Of a DNA stretch of 64,000 nucleotides, positions 1 to 9,047 are shown piece after piece. Made by a program: the position numbers and the translations under genes. The notes under the pieces are model-generated. The model saw only the letters and a list, made by a program, of their open reading frames with translations. It was not told where the DNA came from and ran no database searches. Origin of the DNA: Duganella zoogloeoides (GTDB lineage: Bacteria; Pseudomonadota; Gammaproteobacteria; Burkholderiales; Burkholderiaceae_D); NCBI RefSeq assembly GCF_034479515.1, contig NZ_CP140152.1, positions 186,001 to 250,000 of the forward strand, given 5' to 3'. Position 1 is the first letter of the stretch, and each line of letters starts with the position of its first letter.

Positions 1-73
1 CCAGTTGAAAGGTGATGGCAATCCAGGTGGTACCCCAGATCAGGACGGTAAGCAGGTAGAGGACAATATTCAT
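1..73 (-). CDS. EamA/DMT family transporter, N-terminal fragment
   Basis: The reverse strand from 73 reads an ATG followed by MNIVLYLLTVLIWGTTW and continues open past the window edge, so only about 24 residues are seen. The short hydrophobic start with the LIWGTTW signature is typical of the first membrane segment of EamA (DMT superfamily) inner-membrane exporters such as the RhaT/YedA group. The gene is divergent from the AraC regulator at 175, a common arrangement for a regulator and its target. The family call comes from the first helix only; the substrate cannot be told. Confidence 0.6.
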   Translation of the reverse strand, partial: MNIVLYLLTVLIWGTTWIAITFQL

Positions 74-174
74 GGCGCCAGCATGGGGGCAGGGCGGCGC
101 CGGCGCTTGTCTGAAATTGCGCATATCGCCACGATGGCGATTTTTGCCGTGCTGGCGCGTGCTAGACTTTATCC

Positions 175-1104
175 ATGTCACGCCACCCCGATCTGTCCAC
201 CGCCCTGCTGTCCGCCCCCGTTTTGCCGGAAGGCCGGCTGTCGCACTCGGTGTTCAAGACCATGTCCGAGACCGACGCCGTGCTCGAGCGCTTTACCTGG
301 CTCGGCGACGAACTGGCGCTGGCGATCTGGCGGCGCGACACGCCGTGCGCCGAAACATCGTATTGCCAGCCGGGCCACCACACGCTGTCGTACTACATGG
401 GCGGCGGCTACCGCACCGAGCGCGGCGAACTGCCCGGCCTGTACGGCGCGCCGCAGCGCCTGTGCACCTTGCCGGACTGGCACGAATCGAGCTGGACGGT
501 GCGCGGCCCGCTGCGCTTCCTGCACGTGTATTTCCTGCCCGAGCACTTCACCCGCCGCGCGGTGGTCGAGCTGGACCGCGAACCGCGCGAACTGACCCTG
601 GCCGACCGCACGTACTTCGAGCACGCGCGTATCGGCCAGCTGTGCGCGGCACTGGCAGGCATGGACTGGATGGGCGCCGACGCCCAGCTGCGCGCCAATG
701 AAATGACCCACGAAACGCTGTCGCACCTGCTGCACGCGCAGTCGCTGCCGCGCCACCAGGGCCGCGTGCGCGGCGGCCTGGCGCCAGCCGTGCGGCGGCT
801 GCTGGCCGACTATATCGAAGCGCACCTGGCGCACCCGCTGACCTTGCAAACCCTGGCGCACCTGGCCTGCCTGTCGGAATACCACCTGCTGCGCATGTTC
901 AAGGTATCGTTCGGCATGACGCCGTCGGCATGGATCGCCGCGCGCCGCATCGAGCACGCGCGCCGGCTGTTGCAGTGCACAGGCCAGCCGCTGCAGCAGA
1001 TTGCCGATGCCTGCGGCTATGCCGACCTGAGCCACTTCAGCCACCGCTTCCGCGCGGCCGTGGGCGCCGCGCCGGGGCGCTATCGCAGCGTGGTGGCTGG
1101 CTGA
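175..1104 (+). CDS. AraC family transcriptional regulator
   Basis: A 309-residue protein with a divergent N-terminal sensing part (about 1-190) and a C-terminal AraC-type double helix-turn-helix (about 200-305). The first helix pair is in the segment around TLQTLAHLACLSEYHLLRMF and the second in QIADACGYADLSHFSHRFR, followed by the usual short tail. It probably binds DNA next to the divergent EamA transporter gene across the 101-base intergenic gap. The ligand is unknown. It is convergent with recQ downstream. Confidence 0.85.
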   Translation: MSRHPDLSTALLSAPVLPEGRLSHSVFKTMSETDAVLERFTWLGDELALAIWRRDTPCAETSYCQPGHHTLSYYMGGGYRTERGELPGLYGAPQRLCTLPDWHESSWTVRGPLRFLHVYFLPEHFTRRAVVELDREPRELTLADRTYFEHARIGQLCAALAGMDWMGADAQLRANEMTHETLSHLLHAQSLPRHQGRVRGGLAPAVRRLLADYIEAHLAHPLTLQTLAHLACLSEYHLLRMFKVSFGMTPSAWIAARRIEHARRLLQCTGQPLQQIADACGYADLSHFSHRFRAAVGAAPGRYRSVVAG

Positions 1105-1115
1105 GAGTCTTTCCG

Positions 1116-1152
1116 GGCAGGGAATGCGTTGCTGCTTGCGCGTTTCCCTGCC
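1116..1152. terminator. Inverted repeat between convergent genes
   Basis: A perfect 9-bp inverted repeat (GGCAGGGAA at 1116-1124 with TTCCCTGCC at 1144-1152, 19-base loop) sits between the convergent AraC and recQ genes. It has no clear T-tract, so it may be a weak bidirectional terminator or simply a hairpin. Confidence 0.35.
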
Positions 1153-1166
1153 GAGATGGGGGCGCG

Positions 1167-2984
1167 CTACTCGAACTCGCGGATCAGTTCCACGATCTGG
1201 TCGCCATACGATGCCAGCTTTTTCTCGCCCACGCCGGAAATGCCGCGCAAGTCGTCGAGCGCGGTGGGACGGGCCTTGGCGATTTCGCGCAGGGTGGCGT
1301 CGTTGAAGATGATGTACGCGGCGACGTTGTGCTCGCGCGCCGTGCCCATGCGCCAGCTGCGCAGGCGGTCGAAGATTTTTTCTTCGGCGGCCGACAAATC
1401 GCTTTCCACGTAGCCTTTCGAGGCGCGCGGGGTCTTCTGCTTGACCGGCTTTTGATATTGGCGCAGCTGTACTTTCTGGCCGCCCTTGAGCACGGGACGG
1501 GCAGCGTCGGTCAGTTTCAGCGAGCTGTATTGTTCGTGGTCCACCGTGAGCAGGCCGAGCGCGATCATCTGGCGCAGGATGGCGCGCCACTCGTGCTCGC
1601 TGCGGTCGGCGCCGATGCCGAACACCGACAGGCTGTCGTGGTGCCAGGTCTTGATGCGGTCGGTTTCCACGCCGCGCAGCACTTCGATCACGTGGCCGGC
1701 GGCAAAGCGCTGGTCCACGCGATAGACGGCCGAGAGCAGCTTTTGCACCGGCACCGTGCCGTCGAACGACACCGGTGGAATCAGGCACGTATCGCAGTTG
1801 CCGCACGGTCCCGATTGCTCACCGAAATAATCAAGCAGGCGCACGCGGCGGCAACTCAGGGTTTCGCACAGGCCCAGCATGGCGTCGAGCTTGGTGCCGA
1901 GCACGCGCTTGAAGGTTTCGTCCGCTTCGGACTCGTCGATCATCCGGCGTTGCAGCACCACGTCCTGCAAACCATAGGCCATCCAGGCGCTGGCGGGACC
2001 GCCATCGCGGCCGGCCCGGCCAGTCTCCTGGTAATAGCCCTCGATGCTTTTCGGCAGGTCGAGGTGGCAGACGAAACGCACGTCCGGCTTGTCGATACCC
2101 ATGCCGAAGGCGATGGTGGCGCACATGACGATGTTTTCTTCGCGCAGGAAGCGGGCCTGGTTGGCGGCGCGCTTGGCGTGGTCCATGCCGGCGTGGTAGG
2201 CCAGTGCGCGGATGCCGTTTTCGTTGAGGAATTCGGCGGTCTCCTCGACCTTTTTGCGCGACAGGCAATACACGATGCCGCAGTCACCCGTGTGCTCGGT
2301 GGTGATGAAGTCGAGCAGCTGCTTGCGGCCGTTGGCCTTTTCGACGATCTGGTAGCGGATATTGGGGCGGTCGAACGACGAGACGAACTGCGCCGCGTCG
2401 CCCAGTTGCAGGCGGTGCACGATCTCGGCGCGGGTTTGCGGGTCGGCCGTGGCAGTAAGGGCAATCCGGGGCACGTCGGGGAACTGCTCGTGCAGCACCG
2501 ACAGGCGGATGTATTCGGGACGGAAATCATGGCCCCATTGCGACACGCAGTGCGCCTCGTCGATCGCAAACAGGGCGATCTTCGAGTCCTGGAATAAATT
2601 CAGGCAGCGCTCGGTCATCAGGCGCTCGGGCGCCACGTACACCAGGTCGATCTGGCCGGTGCGCACCAGCCGCTCGATGCGGTTGGCTTCTTCGTAGGTC
2701 TGGGTGGAATTGAGGAAGGCGGCGCGCACGCCCACTTCTTCCAGCGCATCGACCTGGTCCTGCATCAGCGCGATCAAGGGGGAAACCACCACGCCCACGC
2801 CGTCGCGCAGCAGGGCGGGAATCTGGTAACACAGCGACTTGCCGCCGCCGGTGGGCATCAGGACCAGGGCGTCGCCGCCGTTGCTGACATGATCGACGAT
2901 CTCGGCCTGGTGACCGCGAAAGGCCGGGTAGCCGAACACGGTTTCCAGCAAATGGAGAGCGCGCTCCTGGTTTTCCTGATTCAT
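1167..2984 (-). CDS. recQ: ATP-dependent DNA helicase RecQ
   Basis: A 605-residue 3'-5' superfamily 2 helicase acting in recombination and fork repair. Walker A PTGGGKS is at 44-50 and the DEAH box (IDEAHCVSQWGHDFR) begins at 141. The C-terminal helicase half carries the arginine-finger region QETGRAGRDG. A four-cysteine zinc-binding segment (CRRVRLLDYFGEQ then CGNCDTC) precedes the winged-helix domain, and an HRDC domain occupies about the last 80 residues. Length and domain order match E. coli RecQ. It stands alone, convergent with the AraC gene. Confidence 0.97.
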   Translation of the reverse strand: MNQENQERALHLLETVFGYPAFRGHQAEIVDHVSNGGDALVLMPTGGGKSLCYQIPALLRDGVGVVVSPLIALMQDQVDALEEVGVRAAFLNSTQTYEEANRIERLVRTGQIDLVYVAPERLMTERCLNLFQDSKIALFAIDEAHCVSQWGHDFRPEYIRLSVLHEQFPDVPRIALTATADPQTRAEIVHRLQLGDAAQFVSSFDRPNIRYQIVEKANGRKQLLDFITTEHTGDCGIVYCLSRKKVEETAEFLNENGIRALAYHAGMDHAKRAANQARFLREENIVMCATIAFGMGIDKPDVRFVCHLDLPKSIEGYYQETGRAGRDGGPASAWMAYGLQDVVLQRRMIDESEADETFKRVLGTKLDAMLGLCETLSCRRVRLLDYFGEQSGPCGNCDTCLIPPVSFDGTVPVQKLLSAVYRVDQRFAAGHVIEVLRGVETDRIKTWHHDSLSVFGIGADRSEHEWRAILRQMIALGLLTVDHEQYSSLKLTDAARPVLKGGQKVQLRQYQKPVKQKTPRASKGYVESDLSAAEEKIFDRLRSWRMGTAREHNVAAYIIFNDATLREIAKARPTALDDLRGISGVGEKKLASYGDQIVELIREFE

Positions 2985-3029
2985 TTACTGCTCGTTCCTA
3001 CAACAAAGTGATGTCTTGAGTGACCGTCA

Positions 3030-3869
3030 TTAATCGGCCCAGACGATCACGCCATAATAACCGGTTATGAGGACAATCAGGCCGAACACAATCCGGTACC
3101 AGGCAAAAATCACGAACGTATGGGTCATGATGTAGCGCAGCAGCCAGCGGATGCACAGGAACGCCGAAATGAAGGCCGAGACGGTGCCGATGGTAAAGAA
3201 CGAGACATCATCCATCGACAGCAGCGCGCGGTCCTTGTACAGCGAATAGACGGTCGCACCGACCAGGGTCGGAATGGCCAGGAAGAACGAGAACTCGGTG
3301 GCGACCTTGCGCGAAAAGCCGAAGATCATGCTGCCCATGATGGTGGCGCCCGAACGGCTGGTGCCGGGGATCAGCGCAAAGGCCTGGGCGATGCCGATTT
3401 TCAAGGCATCGACCGGGGTGATCTGGTCGAGCGACGTGATGCGTTCCACGGCCGGATTGTCCTTGGCGCGCTTTTCCACCCACAGGATGATGAAGCCGCC
3501 GATGATGAAGGCGGCCGCGACCGGGATCGGTGCAAACAGGTGCGCCTTGATCGACGAGGCGAAGATCAGGCCCAGGATGGCGGCCGGCAAGAACGCGATC
3601 AGCACGTTGAGAGCAAAGCGCTGCTGCACCGGATCGCTGAAGATGCCCGACAATACCAGGCCGATACGGGCACGAAACTCCCAGATCACCGCCATCATGG
3701 CGCCGGCCTGGATCACGATTTCAAACACTTTCATTTTGTCTTCCATGCCTGCAAACCCCAGCAGGTGTTCGGTCAGGATCAGGTGACCGGTGGAAGAGAT
3801 CGGCAGAAATTCCGTAAGACCTTCAACCACGCCCATGATGATGGCTTTAATGACGAGAACAATATCCAT
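3030..3869 (-). CDS. uppP: Undecaprenyl-diphosphatase (UppP/BacA)
   Basis: A 279-residue polytopic inner-membrane enzyme that dephosphorylates undecaprenyl pyrophosphate to recycle the lipid carrier for peptidoglycan. The family motifs [17 protein letters not shown] (near the N-terminus) and [10 protein letters not shown] are intact; these carry the catalytic Glu/Ser/Arg residues. I chose ATG at 3869, giving MDIVLVIKA, the family's normal beginning; an in-frame codon 57 bases upstream would add a non-conserved leader. Downstream of recQ's start but with 45 bases between, so probably transcribed separately. Confidence 0.95.
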   Translation of the reverse strand: MDIVLVIKAIIMGVVEGLTEFLPISSTGHLILTEHLLGFAGMEDKMKVFEIVIQAGAMMAVIWEFRARIGLVLSGIFSDPVQQRFALNVLIAFLPAAILGLIFASSIKAHLFAPIPVAAAFIIGGFIILWVEKRAKDNPAVERITSLDQITPVDALKIGIAQAFALIPGTSRSGATIMGSMIFGFSRKVATEFSFFLAIPTLVGATVYSLYKDRALLSMDDVSFFTIGTVSAFISAFLCIRWLLRYIMTHTFVIFAWYRIVFGLIVLITGYYGVIVWAD

Positions 3870-4082
3870 GAAGTTAAGTATATAAAGGGTTGGAAGTGAG
3901 GGGAATGGCTGCAAATGCCGAGGCACCGGGGGCGAAGCTTACCATGTTCGGCGTGCACTATTTGCAATCTGACTAAGCGGTAATGTTGAATGGTGCGCTG
4001 CGGAAATATCGAACGGTTCCAAGCGCGTGACGCCGGGAGAGCGGAACCGCCGCATTGCAGCATCCGCACATCAAGAGATACG

Positions 4083-4829
4083 TCAGCGCAGCCGCAGCAA
4101 ACGTGTCAGTTCACCGCTTTTTTCGATGGCGTCGATGGCTGCGTTGACCTGGCCCACGCGCAAGTTTCCTTTTCGGGAAATCGCGCAGCCGGTCTTTTCC
4201 TCGCTGATGACCAGTTGGCTGAACCCGGCATCGAGCTCACCGCTGGCAAACTGGCGCTCGACCGTGACGCCGGTGGCGAGGAAGTAATCGAAGCGACCGC
4301 CTTGCCATTTGCGCAAGGTCAGTTCGAGCGAGGGCGCGTCGTCGCGCACGAAACCGTCGCCGAGGCGGCCCTGCACTTGCGGATAGTTAAAGCCCAGCAC
4401 GGTGCCGACGGTCTTGCCACGGATGTCTTCGAGCGAGACTGGCGGCGGCACATGACGCGAGGCGATCAACACTTCGGACGTGGGAATGAAGGGGCGGGTC
4501 CAATCGACCTTGCCCTGGAACCAGGCCGGCGAATAGCCGCACACGATATCGCCCTCGGCCGCTTCGAGCGCGCCCATCATGCGCTTGCGCGGCAGCGGCA
4601 TGAAGCGCACCGGCCGCTTGAGCTGGCGCGCCAGCGCCGCCCCCATCGCCTCCTGGAACCCCGAGCGGCGCGACACCGAGGTCTCGCCGGGGGCGTCTTC
4701 CACCTTGTGGATGTAGCGGATCGTGGCTTCTGCCTTGCGAGACGGCGCCACCGGAGAGGCTGCCAGCGCAGCAGCCACCCAGGCAGTGCCCAGCAATATC
4801 AGTGCCGACACGGGTATCAGTTTGGTCAT
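4083..4829 (-). CDS. Periplasmic substrate-binding protein (SBP_bac_3-like)
   Basis: A 248-residue secreted protein. The start at 4829 gives MTKLIPVSALILLG and an Ala-rich signal peptide of about 25 residues. The mature part resembles the type 3 solute-binding domain, with an N-terminal tyrosine/iso-leucine lobe, the two-lobe length, and a segment IRGKTVGTVLGFNYPQVQG that matches the hinge region of amino-acid binders. No ABC permease or ATPase is adjacent, so it may be an orphan binding or sensory protein. The ligand is unknown. Confidence 0.65.
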   Translation of the reverse strand: MTKLIPVSALILLGTAWVAAALAASPVAPSRKAEATIRYIHKVEDAPGETSVSRRSGFQEAMGAALARQLKRPVRFMPLPRKRMMGALEAAEGDIVCGYSPAWFQGKVDWTRPFIPTSEVLIASRHVPPPVSLEDIRGKTVGTVLGFNYPQVQGRLGDGFVRDDAPSLELTLRKWQGGRFDYFLATGVTVERQFASGELDAGFSQLVISEEKTGCAISRKGNLRVGQVNAAIDAIEKSGELTRLLRLR

Positions 4830-5039
4830 GTGGTGCCTCGGTCGGGAAGGTGGTGTCACGCTAGCGGATTAGTGGAACGCCGTCAATGTAACCACATGCT
4901 AAGATTGTCGTTATGGCCACGAATGATCGTTTTTGGCCAATTCCCTCCGCCGTCCTGCGCTGGTTTTTTATGTTCAGGCTGCGCGTGCATGGTCTGACAA
5001 GTTTCGATAATGTGAACGTTGCACATCAGGAGAAATCAC

Positions 5040-5327
5040 TTGAAGAAAATTAGTATTGTGCTGGTCGTCGCGGCCCCGCTGTTAATGCTGGCAGCTTGCA
5101 AAAGCGAGAAACCGCCTGAAGTGGTTCAAACCGTGGAATGGTACAAGGCCAACAAGACTGAACGCGCTGAGGTTTTGGCCAAGTGCAAATCCAATCCCGG
5201 TGAGCTCGCTGCTACGCCAAACTGTGTCAACGCCACGCGCGCCGACACGTCCACCACCTGGAGCGCAAGAGGTGGCGGTATTGCCCCAGTTAAACCACTG
5301 ACGGCAGACGACATCAACAAAAAATAG
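5040..5327 (+). CDS. EexN-like small lipoprotein
   Basis: A 95-residue lipoprotein. TTG at 5040 is the likely start because AGGAG lies at 5028-5032, seven bases upstream; an upstream in-frame start at 5019 lacks a site. Residues 1-20 form a lipoprotein signal ending in the lipobox LAAC. The mature part carries VEWYKANKTERAEVLAKC then NPGELAATPNCVNA, the two-cysteine pattern of EexN family lipoproteins, named for entry exclusion on conjugative plasmids. No conjugation gene lies nearby, so an exclusion role is not supported here and the function is open. Confidence 0.7.
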   Translation: MKKISIVLVVAAPLLMLAACKSEKPPEVVQTVEWYKANKTERAEVLAKCKSNPGELAATPNCVNATRADTSTTWSARGGGIAPVKPLTADDINKK

Positions 5328-5341
5328 CGTTAATCAAGGAA

Positions 5342-5376
5342 TGGCGAGAAAGCATGCCACTGACGCTTTCTCGCCA
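5342..5376. terminator. Strong hairpin after the EexN-like gene
   Basis: A perfect 12-bp inverted repeat (TGGCGAGAAAGC at 5342-5353, GCTTTCTCGCCA at 5365-5376, 11-base loop) lies between the convergent lipoprotein gene and the YkgJ gene. No T-tract follows on either strand, so factor-independent termination is possible but not certain. Confidence 0.45.
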
Positions 5377-5440
5377 GTACTCGAGACAGCGTTGAGCAGA
5401 CGTCGGCCCGGCTTCCGGCACGTCTTCAAAGCGGGCGAGT

Positions 5441-5743
5441 TTATCGCCTGTCCGGCGTGGTTGCGCGGTCCAGTTCATTGAGCCACGAGATTGCCTGTTC
5501 CCGGTTCGACCCGCACATTTCTTCCGATGGCTGCAGCCCACCGCAGAACCCCGGCCGCTCGGGGCGGCCGAAGATCAGGCAGCGCTGGTCGTCGCCCAGC
5601 TGCACGCAGCGCACTCCAGCCGGCTTGCCATTTGGCATGCCGGGAATCGGGCTGGTAATGGAGGGCGCGGTGCAGCAGGCGCCGCAGTGCGGGCGGCAGG
5701 CGAATGCCGGGCGCGCGTTGGCCGGGAGGATCAGGGTGCTCAT
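5441..5743 (-). CDS. YkgJ family cysteine-cluster protein
   Basis: A 100-residue soluble protein with cysteines at [28 protein letters not shown] and EEMCGS, the zinc/iron-chelating pattern of the YkgJ/UPF0153 family. The biochemical role of the family is not established. It is the last gene of a minus-strand run with the alpha/beta hydrolase (12 bases upstream) and the M14 peptidase-like gene, so the three are probably co-transcribed. Confidence 0.8.
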   Translation of the reverse strand: MSTLILPANARPAFACRPHCGACCTAPSITSPIPGMPNGKPAGVRCVQLGDDQRCLIFGRPERPGFCGGLQPSEEMCGSNREQAISWLNELDRATTPDRR

Positions 5744-5755
5744 AGGGCCGGTATT

Positions 5756-6532
5756 TTACCGCGCTTCTGCGGCGATGTCCCCGGCGGCTACCCACGCGGC
5801 CACCCGCTGCGCCACCCATTCGCCATCGTCGAGCGGGAGGTCGTGGCCGGCGTTGGGATGGATGCGGTGCTCGGCCCGCCACGCTTGCGCCAGGTGCTGC
5901 GAGCAGCGCGGATCGACCAACTGGTCGCCGGTCGAGGACAGCACCAGCAGCGGCAGGGCGGGGCGTGCGGCCGGTGCACGGAAGCGCGCTGCCGCCACCA
6001 GCTGGCGCAGCGCGTTGCGGCGGCTGACCGGGAATTCGTGCTGGTAGCCGAGCCAGCGCCGCAGCAGGCCCTCGCGTTCGGCATTGTCGCCATGGCGGCT
6101 GGTCAGGCGCAGGATCAGCCGTTCCTGGGCCTCCACGCTGCCGTCCGCCAGCATGTGCACGATGGCGCCATAGTTGCGCCAGCGCAGGCGCTGGTGGAAG
6201 CAGCTGAACGGCCGCATGCTGGTGTTGATCAGCACCGCGCGGTCGATCTCGTGCGGATAGCGGCTGGCCCATTCCACCGCCACCATGCCCCCCAGCGACA
6301 ACGCCAGCAGCGAGTAGGGTGCCCGTACCCCGCGTGCGCGCAGCTCGGCGCGGCACGCTTCCACCATCGCCGCCACCGAAGTCGGGCTGATGGCGGCGTG
6401 ATGGACGCCGTTGCCGGGCAAATCCGGGGTGATGATGGTGGCGCCCGGCAGCGCCCGCGCCAGTTGGCCGGGGAAGCGGCCCCAGTGGCGCTGTTCGCGT
6501 ATCAGGCCGCGCAGCAGGATCCAGGTGAGCAT
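5756..6532 (-). CDS. Alpha/beta hydrolase
   Basis: A 258-residue cytoplasmic hydrolase. The nucleophile elbow ALSLGGM (about residue 98) supplies the serine; the catalytic acid is likely the Asp in STGDQLVDP and the His in NAGHDLPLDDG. The N-terminal LLRGLIREQRHWG replaces the usual HG oxyanion motif with RG. The substrate is unknown. It begins four bases after the stop of the M14 gene, pointing to translational coupling. Confidence 0.82.
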   Translation of the reverse strand: MLTWILLRGLIREQRHWGRFPGQLARALPGATIITPDLPGNGVHHAAISPTSVAAMVEACRAELRARGVRAPYSLLALSLGGMVAVEWASRYPHEIDRAVLINTSMRPFSCFHQRLRWRNYGAIVHMLADGSVEAQERLILRLTSRHGDNAEREGLLRRWLGYQHEFPVSRRNALRQLVAAARFRAPAARPALPLLVLSSTGDQLVDPRCSQHLAQAWRAEHRIHPNAGHDLPLDDGEWVAQRVAAWVAAGDIAAEAR

Positions 6533-6536
6533 CGGA

Positions 6537-7565
6537 TTACGCTCCGTACCAGTGCGTCAGCGAACGCCGCCGCTGCTGCTTGCGCGCCATCCCTTCCGGC
6601 ACCCAGCGGCCGTGGCTGTTGACGGCCCGCATCAGGAAATCGAACCAGATCAGGTGGCGGCGCAGCACCCGTTGCAGCCGGTGCGCGGCGGTGGGATTGA
6701 ACATGGCCACGCGGTCGAACAGCTGGCGCGGGTTCTTCTTGACCCACAGCCACGACCCCATCTCCAGCGTGAGCGGTAAAAAAGTGCGCTCGGTGTAGCT
6801 GGTGCCGTTCAGGTACAGGTAATCCCACAGGTCGCCGTGGGTGCGGTACTGGCGGCTCTGCGGCTCGAACACGTAGTTGTGGTTGGGATAACTCTCGCTG
6901 AACAGTTCTTCGAGCGCGCCAATGTCGGCCAGGTGGGCGATTGGCGCGGCCGTGTGCGCATGGGGAAACCAGATGCGGTCGCGCAGGCCGAAGCCCGAGT
7001 GGCAATCGAGCGCCATGCTGAACTGGCGGGTGAGCAGTTCGCGCTCGACCACGTCGCACACGGCCAGGCTTTCCGGTTCCATCGGCGCGCCGGCAGGGCC
7101 GCGGTACCAGGGCAGGTGGTGGCTGTAGCGCTGGCCGCCCAGCATGAACGGCACCCGGTCTACGGCCGACAGTGGCGCATTGCGCATCAGATCGACGCCC
7201 TGCGGATTGCAGCGCGTGGCCTGCCACATGCCGCCGGGGTTCACCAGCGGCATGAAGACCAGGCGCATCGATTCGAGCTGCTGGTGCAGTGTGCTGTCCC
7301 AGCGCAGCCGCGCCAGGATGCTTTCCATGAACGACAGGATGACCTGGGTGCCGATGCGCTCGAGGCCGTGGATGCCGCCGAAGAATCCGAGTGCCGGCAC
7401 ATCCAGGCTGGGATTGCCCAGCGCGATCGAATACACGGGAAAGTCGCGCCCGTCCATGGAGACGGTGCAATGGGTGTCCACCTGCATATGCTTGCCGCCC
7501 GCGTCGATCAGGCGTTTCAGGGTGATCAGTTCTGGCAGATTCTTCTCGGGCATGTGCAGGGACAC
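6537..7565 (-). CDS. M14-family zinc carboxypeptidase / deacylase-like protein
   Basis: A 342-residue predicted metallohydrolase. Zinc ligands fit GGIHGLERIG (HxxE) and a later LDCHSGFGL histidine; LVNPGG and LMRNAP match the arginine/asparagine substrate-binding part of M14 enzymes and the succinylglutamate desuccinylase/aspartoacylase branch. A catalytic Glu could be the one in LTLEMGS. There is no signal peptide, so it is cytoplasmic. A second start at 7553 (MPEKNL) is possible. It heads a three-gene minus-strand operon. Confidence 0.78.
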   Translation of the reverse strand: MSLHMPEKNLPELITLKRLIDAGGKHMQVDTHCTVSMDGRDFPVYSIALGNPSLDVPALGFFGGIHGLERIGTQVILSFMESILARLRWDSTLHQQLESMRLVFMPLVNPGGMWQATRCNPQGVDLMRNAPLSAVDRVPFMLGGQRYSHHLPWYRGPAGAPMEPESLAVCDVVERELLTRQFSMALDCHSGFGLRDRIWFPHAHTAAPIAHLADIGALEELFSESYPNHNYVFEPQSRQYRTHGDLWDYLYLNGTSYTERTFLPLTLEMGSWLWVKKNPRQLFDRVAMFNPTAAHRLQRVLRRHLIWFDFLMRAVNSHGRWVPEGMARKQQRRRSLTHWYGA

Positions 7566-7710
7566 TGGAAGCGGGGACCAACAAGTGTAGCTGAAATTGA
7601 TTTCGCGCCAGCGCTGCGCACGCTTGGCTTGAGGCAGATACAGGAGAGTGCAGTTCGCCCCTACTACGCTGGACCTTCTTTGCGATTTGGAAATTTACCT
7701 AGGAGATACC

Positions 7711-8181
7711 ATGAAACCGAGCATCTTTTTCAGGATGGCCGTGATACTTGGCCTGTTAGCGGCATCGCACGGGGCAAGCGCGTCGTCGCTGCTGCGCGAT
7801 TTGTCCGGCAATCTCTCTATCGGTACGCTGTCGATCGTGGCGTCTCCGGTTGTCTCGGCGGTAGGCTCCGCGCAAGGTGGCGCCGCGCTCTCGGCCGGAC
7901 CGGTGATCTTGGTCAGTGGCGCTTCGTTGGTCGTCAGCGGCTTGGTGCACAACGAAAATATGTCCGAGATATTTTTGACGGCGGTCGGATCGGCTGGCCA
8001 GTATTCGGTCACTCTCGGCGCTCAGGCCGTCAATGCAGTGGGCCTGGCCGTCGGCGCCATGGTCGAGGTGGTAAGCGAAAGCAGCGGCACTATTTTAGTA
8101 ACATCCGGAAAAGTACTGGCCTTCATCCCGAATGCCTTGGGTGAAGCGTTGTTGTCACAACAACGGCTGGCAGCTCCATGA
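7711..8181 (+). CDS. Uncharacterised exported protein coupled to DUF2145 gene
   Basis: A 156-residue protein. AGGAGATACC immediately before ATG 7711 fixes the start. Residues 1-24 are a signal peptide (cleavage near ASA/SS). The mature part is rich in Ser, Val, Gly and Ala in hydrophobic stretches with no cysteine or charged cluster, and I recognise no domain. Its stop overlaps the ATG of the next gene (ATGA), so the two are translationally coupled and probably work together in the periplasm or envelope. Confidence 0.75.
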   Translation: MKPSIFFRMAVILGLLAASHGASASSLLRDLSGNLSIGTLSIVASPVVSAVGSAQGGAALSAGPVILVSGASLVVSGLVHNENMSEIFLTAVGSAGQYSVTLGAQAVNAVGLAVGAMVEVVSESSGTILVTSGKVLAFIPNALGEALLSQQRLAAP

Positions 8182-8975
8182 GCGCGCGACGCCATGCGGC
8201 TTTGCTGGCGATGGTGCTGTGGGCGGTCTGCGCCATGCCGGCCCATGCCGGCCGCGCGTGTGAAGAACAAGCGATGAGTTTCGAAGCTTTGCGCGACGGG
8301 CTGGCAACGGGGGCGCGCTTGCAGGCCGCATTGAATGCCACCGGCAGCGACGTGGCGCTGATCGCGCGCCAGGGACAAGACCTGTCCGCCTACGGGCTGA
8401 AATACTCGCATGCGGGCCTGGCGTATCGTGCCGGACCCGGGCAGCCATGGCGGGTGTATGAATTGCTCAACGAATGCGGCACCGCAGCGTCTGGCCTGTG
8501 GGTCGATGGGTTGGCCAATTTCTTTCTCGAGGGGCCCTTTAGCTACGACGCGTTGATCCTGGTCCCCCCGGCCGCAGCTGCCGAGCGCCTGACACTGGCC
8601 TTGCGCGATACGGTGCAACTGCAACGCTTGCACCAGCCGCATTACAGCATGGTGGCTTACCCGTTTGCCACCACCTACCAGAACTCCAACCAGTGGATAC
8701 TGGAAGTGCTGGCGCATGCTGCGGCCGACCAGGGGCGGGTCGCAACCCGGCAGGAAGCGCAGCAGTGGTTGCAGGCAGCTGGTTACCGCCCCAGCGAAAT
8801 GCGTATCGGTGCCCTCAAGCGGCTAGGCGGGCGCATGTTCAAGGCCAATGTTGCGTTCGATGACCATCCGAATAACTTGCGCTATGCTGGCCGCATCAAT
8901 ACCGTGACCGTCGATTCGATCAGCGAGTTTCTACGCAGGCAACAAGGCTGGACCATGCAGGAAGTGAAAAAGTAA
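8178..8975 (+). CDS. DUF2145 family secreted protein
   Basis: A 265-residue protein with an N-terminal signal peptide ending at AHA/GRACEEQ. The body resembles the DUF2145 family (for example YSHAGLAYR, YELLNECG, FATTYQNSNQWILE, DDHPNNLRYAGRINTV). The conserved Cys, His, Asn and Gln residues suggest a papain-like or NlpC-like fold, but that is inference. It overlaps the preceding small exported protein by four bases. Confidence 0.8.
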   Translation: MSARRHAALLAMVLWAVCAMPAHAGRACEEQAMSFEALRDGLATGARLQAALNATGSDVALIARQGQDLSAYGLKYSHAGLAYRAGPGQPWRVYELLNECGTAASGLWVDGLANFFLEGPFSYDALILVPPAAAAERLTLALRDTVQLQRLHQPHYSMVAYPFATTYQNSNQWILEVLAHAAADQGRVATRQEAQQWLQAAGYRPSEMRIGALKRLGGRMFKANVAFDDHPNNLRYAGRINTVTVDSISEFLRRQQGWTMQEVKK

Positions 8976-9047
8976 CTTGACGAAATCGTTTACCTTCCAT
9001 AGCCTTCCTGGTGGAGACTTCAATTCACAATTAAAAAAGGGTAAACG

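Noticed and set aside
178..1806. 542-codon minus-strand open frame opposite the AraC gene and recQ end
   Set aside because: It runs antisense to two well-supported genes, has low-complexity Arg/Ala/His-rich translation and matches no family. It reflects high GC content.
930..2597. 555-codon plus-strand open frame opposite recQ
   Set aside because: Antisense to intact helicase motifs of recQ and with no recognisable product.
5019..5039. Upstream ATG-type start for the EexN-like lipoprotein
   Set aside because: It has no ribosome site and would add a basic leader before an otherwise complete lipoprotein signal; TTG 5040 has AGGAG at the right distance.
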